A stretch of DNA of 35,431 nucleotides from Streptomyces sp. SM11 (lineage in GTDB: Bacteria > Actinomycetota > Actinomycetes > Streptomycetales > Streptomycetaceae), in the NCBI RefSeq assembly GCF_002910905.1, contig NZ_NEUE01000104.1:1-35431 (forward strand), given 5' to 3'. Position numbers and translations under genes: made by a program. The notes beneath the pieces are model-generated. The model did not search any database. It was not told the DNA's origin and was given only the letters and a program-made list of their open reading frames with translations. Of this stretch, positions 33,039 to 35,431 are shown in pieces (position 1 is the first letter of the stretch; each line of letters begins with the position of its first letter).

Positions 33039-35431
33039 GCGGGCGGGCCAGGCTGGCGCTGTGCGCCTATGCGGCGACACTGCTGGCGGCGGGGGCGCTG
33101 ATCCCGCTGGTGGAGGGGATCGGCTGGCTGATGCAGGCGGCGGTGCTGCTCGGCGTCCAGTGCGCGGTGGGCTCCCTCGCGCGCCGGGTGCCGCTGGCAC
33201 GGACGCTGACCATCGCCGTCCAGACGCTGGTCACCCTGCTGCTGCTGACGCTGATGTTCGCCCGGGACCACGCCCTGTTCGGGGTGCTGCCCGGCCCGGC
33301 GGCCGTCATGCGGCTCGGCGAGCTGCTGGTGGCGGGCGGGGAGGACGTCGGCACGTACTCCACCCCGGCCCCGATGACCGACGGCATCAAGCTGATGGTG
33401 ATCGGCGGGGTGGTTCTGATCGGTCTCGCGGTGGACGCCCTGGCGGTGACCTTCCGCAGCGCGGCCCCGGCCGGACTGCCGCTGCTCGCCCTGTATTCGG
33501 TCGCGGCCGGGCTCTCCGACGGCGGAGCGGGCTGGCTGTGGTTCCTGCTGGCCGCCTCCGGCTATCTGCTGCTCCTGCTGGCGGAGGGCCGGGACCGGCT
33601 CTCCCAGTGGGGCCGCGTCTTCGGCGGAGCCGCGCGGAACCCGGGCGGTCTGGCCGACGGGCCGGCCGGTGCGAGCGGCGGATCCTCCCCCGTCCGCACC
33701 GGGCGGCGGATCGGCGTGCTGGCGCTCGGCATCGCCCTGGTGGCCCCGCTGGCCCTGCCCGCCCTGGACAGCGGTCTGCTGGGCGGCAGCGGTCCGGGGA
33801 ACGGCCGGGGCAGCGGTGGCGGCACCATCTCCGCGGTGAATCCGCTGGTATCTCTCCAGAACAACCTCAACCAGCCGGACAACCGGGAGGTGATGACGTA
33901 CCGCAGCAACATCGAGGACCCGCAGAGCCTCTATCTCCGGATCCTGGCACTGGACGAGTTCAACGGCAGCGAGTGGCGTTCCTCCACCCGCCGGCTGACG
34001 GACGTTCCCGACCGTCTCCCGCAGCCCACCGGGCTGAGCGGGGACGTCGCCGTCACCGAGGTCCGGACGAACATCTCCGCCTCGGGCTCCTACCAGCAGA
34101 CCTATCTGCCGCTCCCCTTCCCGGCGAGCGAGGTGCGCGTGGGCGGGCGTTGGCGGTACGAGCCCGAGGGCCGCACCCTGGTCGGCGACGACGGGCAGAC
34201 CACGCGCGGCGCGCGGTACGAGGTCGGCAGCCTGGTCGTCGAACCCACGGCGGAGCAGCTCGCGTCCGCGGGTTCGCCGCCGGAGAAGCTGGTCCGCGAG
34301 TACACCCAGATCCCCGGCTCGCTGCCGGGCGTGGTCGCCAAGACCGCCGAGCAGGTCACCGAAGGCTCGTCCAACGTCTACGAGCAGGCCGTGAAGCTCC
34401 AGGACTGGTTCGCCTCCGACGGCGGCTTCACGTACGACACGACGGTCTCCTCGGGGACCGGGTCGTCCGCCATCGCACGGTTCCTCCGCGACAAGGAGGG
34501 CTTCTGCGTCCACTTCTCGTTCTCGATGGCCGCGATGGCCCGGACGCTGGGCATTCCGGCCCGGGTCGCGGTGGGTTTCACCCCGGGCACCTTGAAGTCG
34601 AACGGGGTGACGTCGGTCGGGCTGCGCGACGCACACGCCTGGCCCGAGCTGTACTTCGAGGGGGTCGGGTGGACCCGGTTCGAGCCCACCCCGAGCCGGG
34701 GCAGCGCTCCGTCGTACACCCGGCCCGAGGTCCCCACGGACAGCGCGAGCGACGCGGCCCAGCCCTCCGCGGACACCTCGGCCGCCCCGTCGGCCGCGCC
34801 TTCCGCCGATGACAGCTGCCCGCCGCAGTTGCGCCGGGAAGGCGCGTGCGGGCCTTCGCAGGAGCCGGGAGCAGCGCTGCCGACCGACGGGGGCACCCCG
34901 GCCGGGACGGTGCTGCTGGTGATCCTCGCGGCGGTCCTGGTGCTCGTGCTGCCGGTGTCACCGCTGCTGTGGCGGACCCGGACGAGAAACCGCCGACTGG
35001 GCTCCGGGGGCCGGACGCCCGCGGACGCCGCCACGCGGACGCTGGCTGCCTGGCGGGAGATCACCGATACGGCCTGGGACCACGGCATCGGGCCGGACGA
35101 GTCGCTGACGCCCCGGAAGGCGGCGGCCAGGATCGTGCGGCTGGGCCGGCTCGACACCACCGCGGCCGAGGCCGTGCACCGGATCGCGGGCTCGGTGGAG
35201 CAGGTGCTGTACGCCCCCGAGCCGCGCCCCCCGGCCGGACTGGCCGAGGACGCGTCGGCGGTACGGGCGGGTCTGCGGGCATCGGCAGACCGCGGCGCCC
35301 GGATGCGGGCAACGCTTCTGCCCCGCTCGGCCGTCCGGGTGGTGTGGGCCCTCACGGACCGTCGGACAGCGCTCGCGGAGCGCTGGGCAGCCCGGCCGGG
35401 AGCCGGTCGCTGGACGGCCCGCCTGCGCCGC
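33035..35431 (+). CDS. Transglutaminase-like (TgpA-type) membrane protein, 3' end cut by window
   Basis: 799 codons open to the window edge, no stop yet. About six or seven hydrophobic segments fill residues 8-245. An extracytoplasmic domain (about 260-615) contains a transglutaminase-like core with C491 (GFCVHFS), H534 (DAHAWPELYF) and E550 (WTRFEPTP) as the triad. A Ser/Pro/Ala-rich linker and one more membrane segment (about 620-642) precede a cytoplasmic tail. TgpA of Pseudomonas is the characterised relative; the substrate is not known. ATG at 33035 overlaps the DUF58 stop as ATGA. The spacing C491-H534-E550 is near that of TgpA, but the third residue is Glu, not Asp. Confidence 0.9.
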   Translation, partial: MSGRARLALCAYAATLLAAGALIPLVEGIGWLMQAAVLLGVQCAVGSLARRVPLARTLTIAVQTLVTLLLLTLMFARDHALFGVLPGPAAVMRLGELLVAGGEDVGTYSTPAPMTDGIKLMVIGGVVLIGLAVDALAVTFRSAAPAGLPLLALYSVAAGLSDGGAGWLWFLLAASGYLLLLLAEGRDRLSQWGRVFGGAARNPGGLADGPAGASGGSSPVRTGRRIGVLALGIALVAPLALPALDSGLLGGSGPGNGRGSGGGTISAVNPLVSLQNNLNQPDNREVMTYRSNIEDPQSLYLRILALDEFNGSEWRSSTRRLTDVPDRLPQPTGLSGDVAVTEVRTNISASGSYQQTYLPLPFPASEVRVGGRWRYEPEGRTLVGDDGQTTRGARYEVGSLVVEPTAEQLASAGSPPEKLVREYTQIPGSLPGVVAKTAEQVTEGSSNVYEQAVKLQDWFASDGGFTYDTTVSSGTGSSAIARFLRDKEGFCVHFSFSMAAMARTLGIPARVAVGFTPGTLKSNGVTSVGLRDAHAWPELYFEGVGWTRFEPTPSRGSAPSYTRPEVPTDSASDAAQPSADTSAAPSAAPSADDSCPPQLRREGACGPSQEPGAALPTDGGTPAGTVLLVILAAVLVLVLPVSPLLWRTRTRNRRLGSGGRTPADAATRTLAAWREITDTAWDHGIGPDESLTPRKAAARIVRLGRLDTTAAEAVHRIAGSVEQVLYAPEPRPPAGLAEDASAVRAGLRASADRGARMRATLLPRSAVRVVWALTDRRTALAERWAARPGAGRWTARLRR

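Noticed and set aside
1..35431. A defence island, biosynthetic cluster or mobile element
   Set aside because: All clear genes belong to core housekeeping, wall and division families in the order known for Streptomyces. No transposase, integrase, phage or secondary-metabolism gene was seen.

Overview
The window is a piece of a Streptomyces-type chromosome. The evidence is a very high G+C content with strong third-position G/C bias, frequent GTG starts and dense overlapping genes. The gene content also fits: DivIVA with a long Gln/Pro/Gly linker, SepF, a division cluster without ftsA, murC or mraZ, and a translational T-box before a type 2 ileS. It is core genome. I see no mobile element, CRISPR array, prophage, tRNA or rRNA.

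Layout. Positions 1-4412 hold housekeeping genes: a partial gene end, a membrane-anchored DsbA-like thioredoxin-fold protein, a dienelactone-hydrolase-like protein, a small mechanosensitive channel and a CPA1 Na+/H+ antiporter. Positions 4522-7413 (minus strand) hold a GNAT acetyltransferase, an RluA/RluD-type pseudouridine synthase, lspA and a Lys/Ala-rich TraR/DksA-type protein. Positions about 7690-11116 (plus strand) hold the T-box leader and ileS. Two large hairpins then separate ileS from the convergent cell-division and wall cluster.

The dcw cluster occupies 11383-29383 on the minus strand. In transcription order it reads rsmH, ftsL, ftsI, murE, murF, mraY, murD, ftsW, murG, ftsQ, ftsZ, pgeF, yggS, sepF, yggT, divIVA. 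Together these genes make lipid I and lipid II (MurE, MurF, MurD, MraY, MurG), polymerise and cross-link septal peptidoglycan (FtsW, FtsI with FtsL and FtsQ), and build and anchor the Z ring (FtsZ, SepF) and the polar growth machinery (DivIVA). Many junctions overlap as ATGA or GTGA; the longer spacers tend to carry stable hairpins. Positions 29384-29805 form the divergent control region between rsmH and a beta-carbonic anhydrase. The plus-strand end (30622-35431) is an overlapping MoxR ATPase, DUF58 and transglutaminase-like membrane protein operon, the last cut by the window edge.

No new multi-gene system was found. The most interesting signals are regulatory or at motif level: an IleRS with a swapped HIGH motif (GAHH), an 18-codon ORF coupled at both ends between rsmH and ftsL, a telomere-like dyad and BldD/WhiA-like sites in the ftsZ promoter region, a BldD-like box over the putative rsmH promoter, hairpins at intercistronic spacers (including the one where murC sits in related actinobacteria), a CRP-like site, a leaderless-type promoter before the carbonic anhydrase, and a single perfect DnaA box before the moxR operon.
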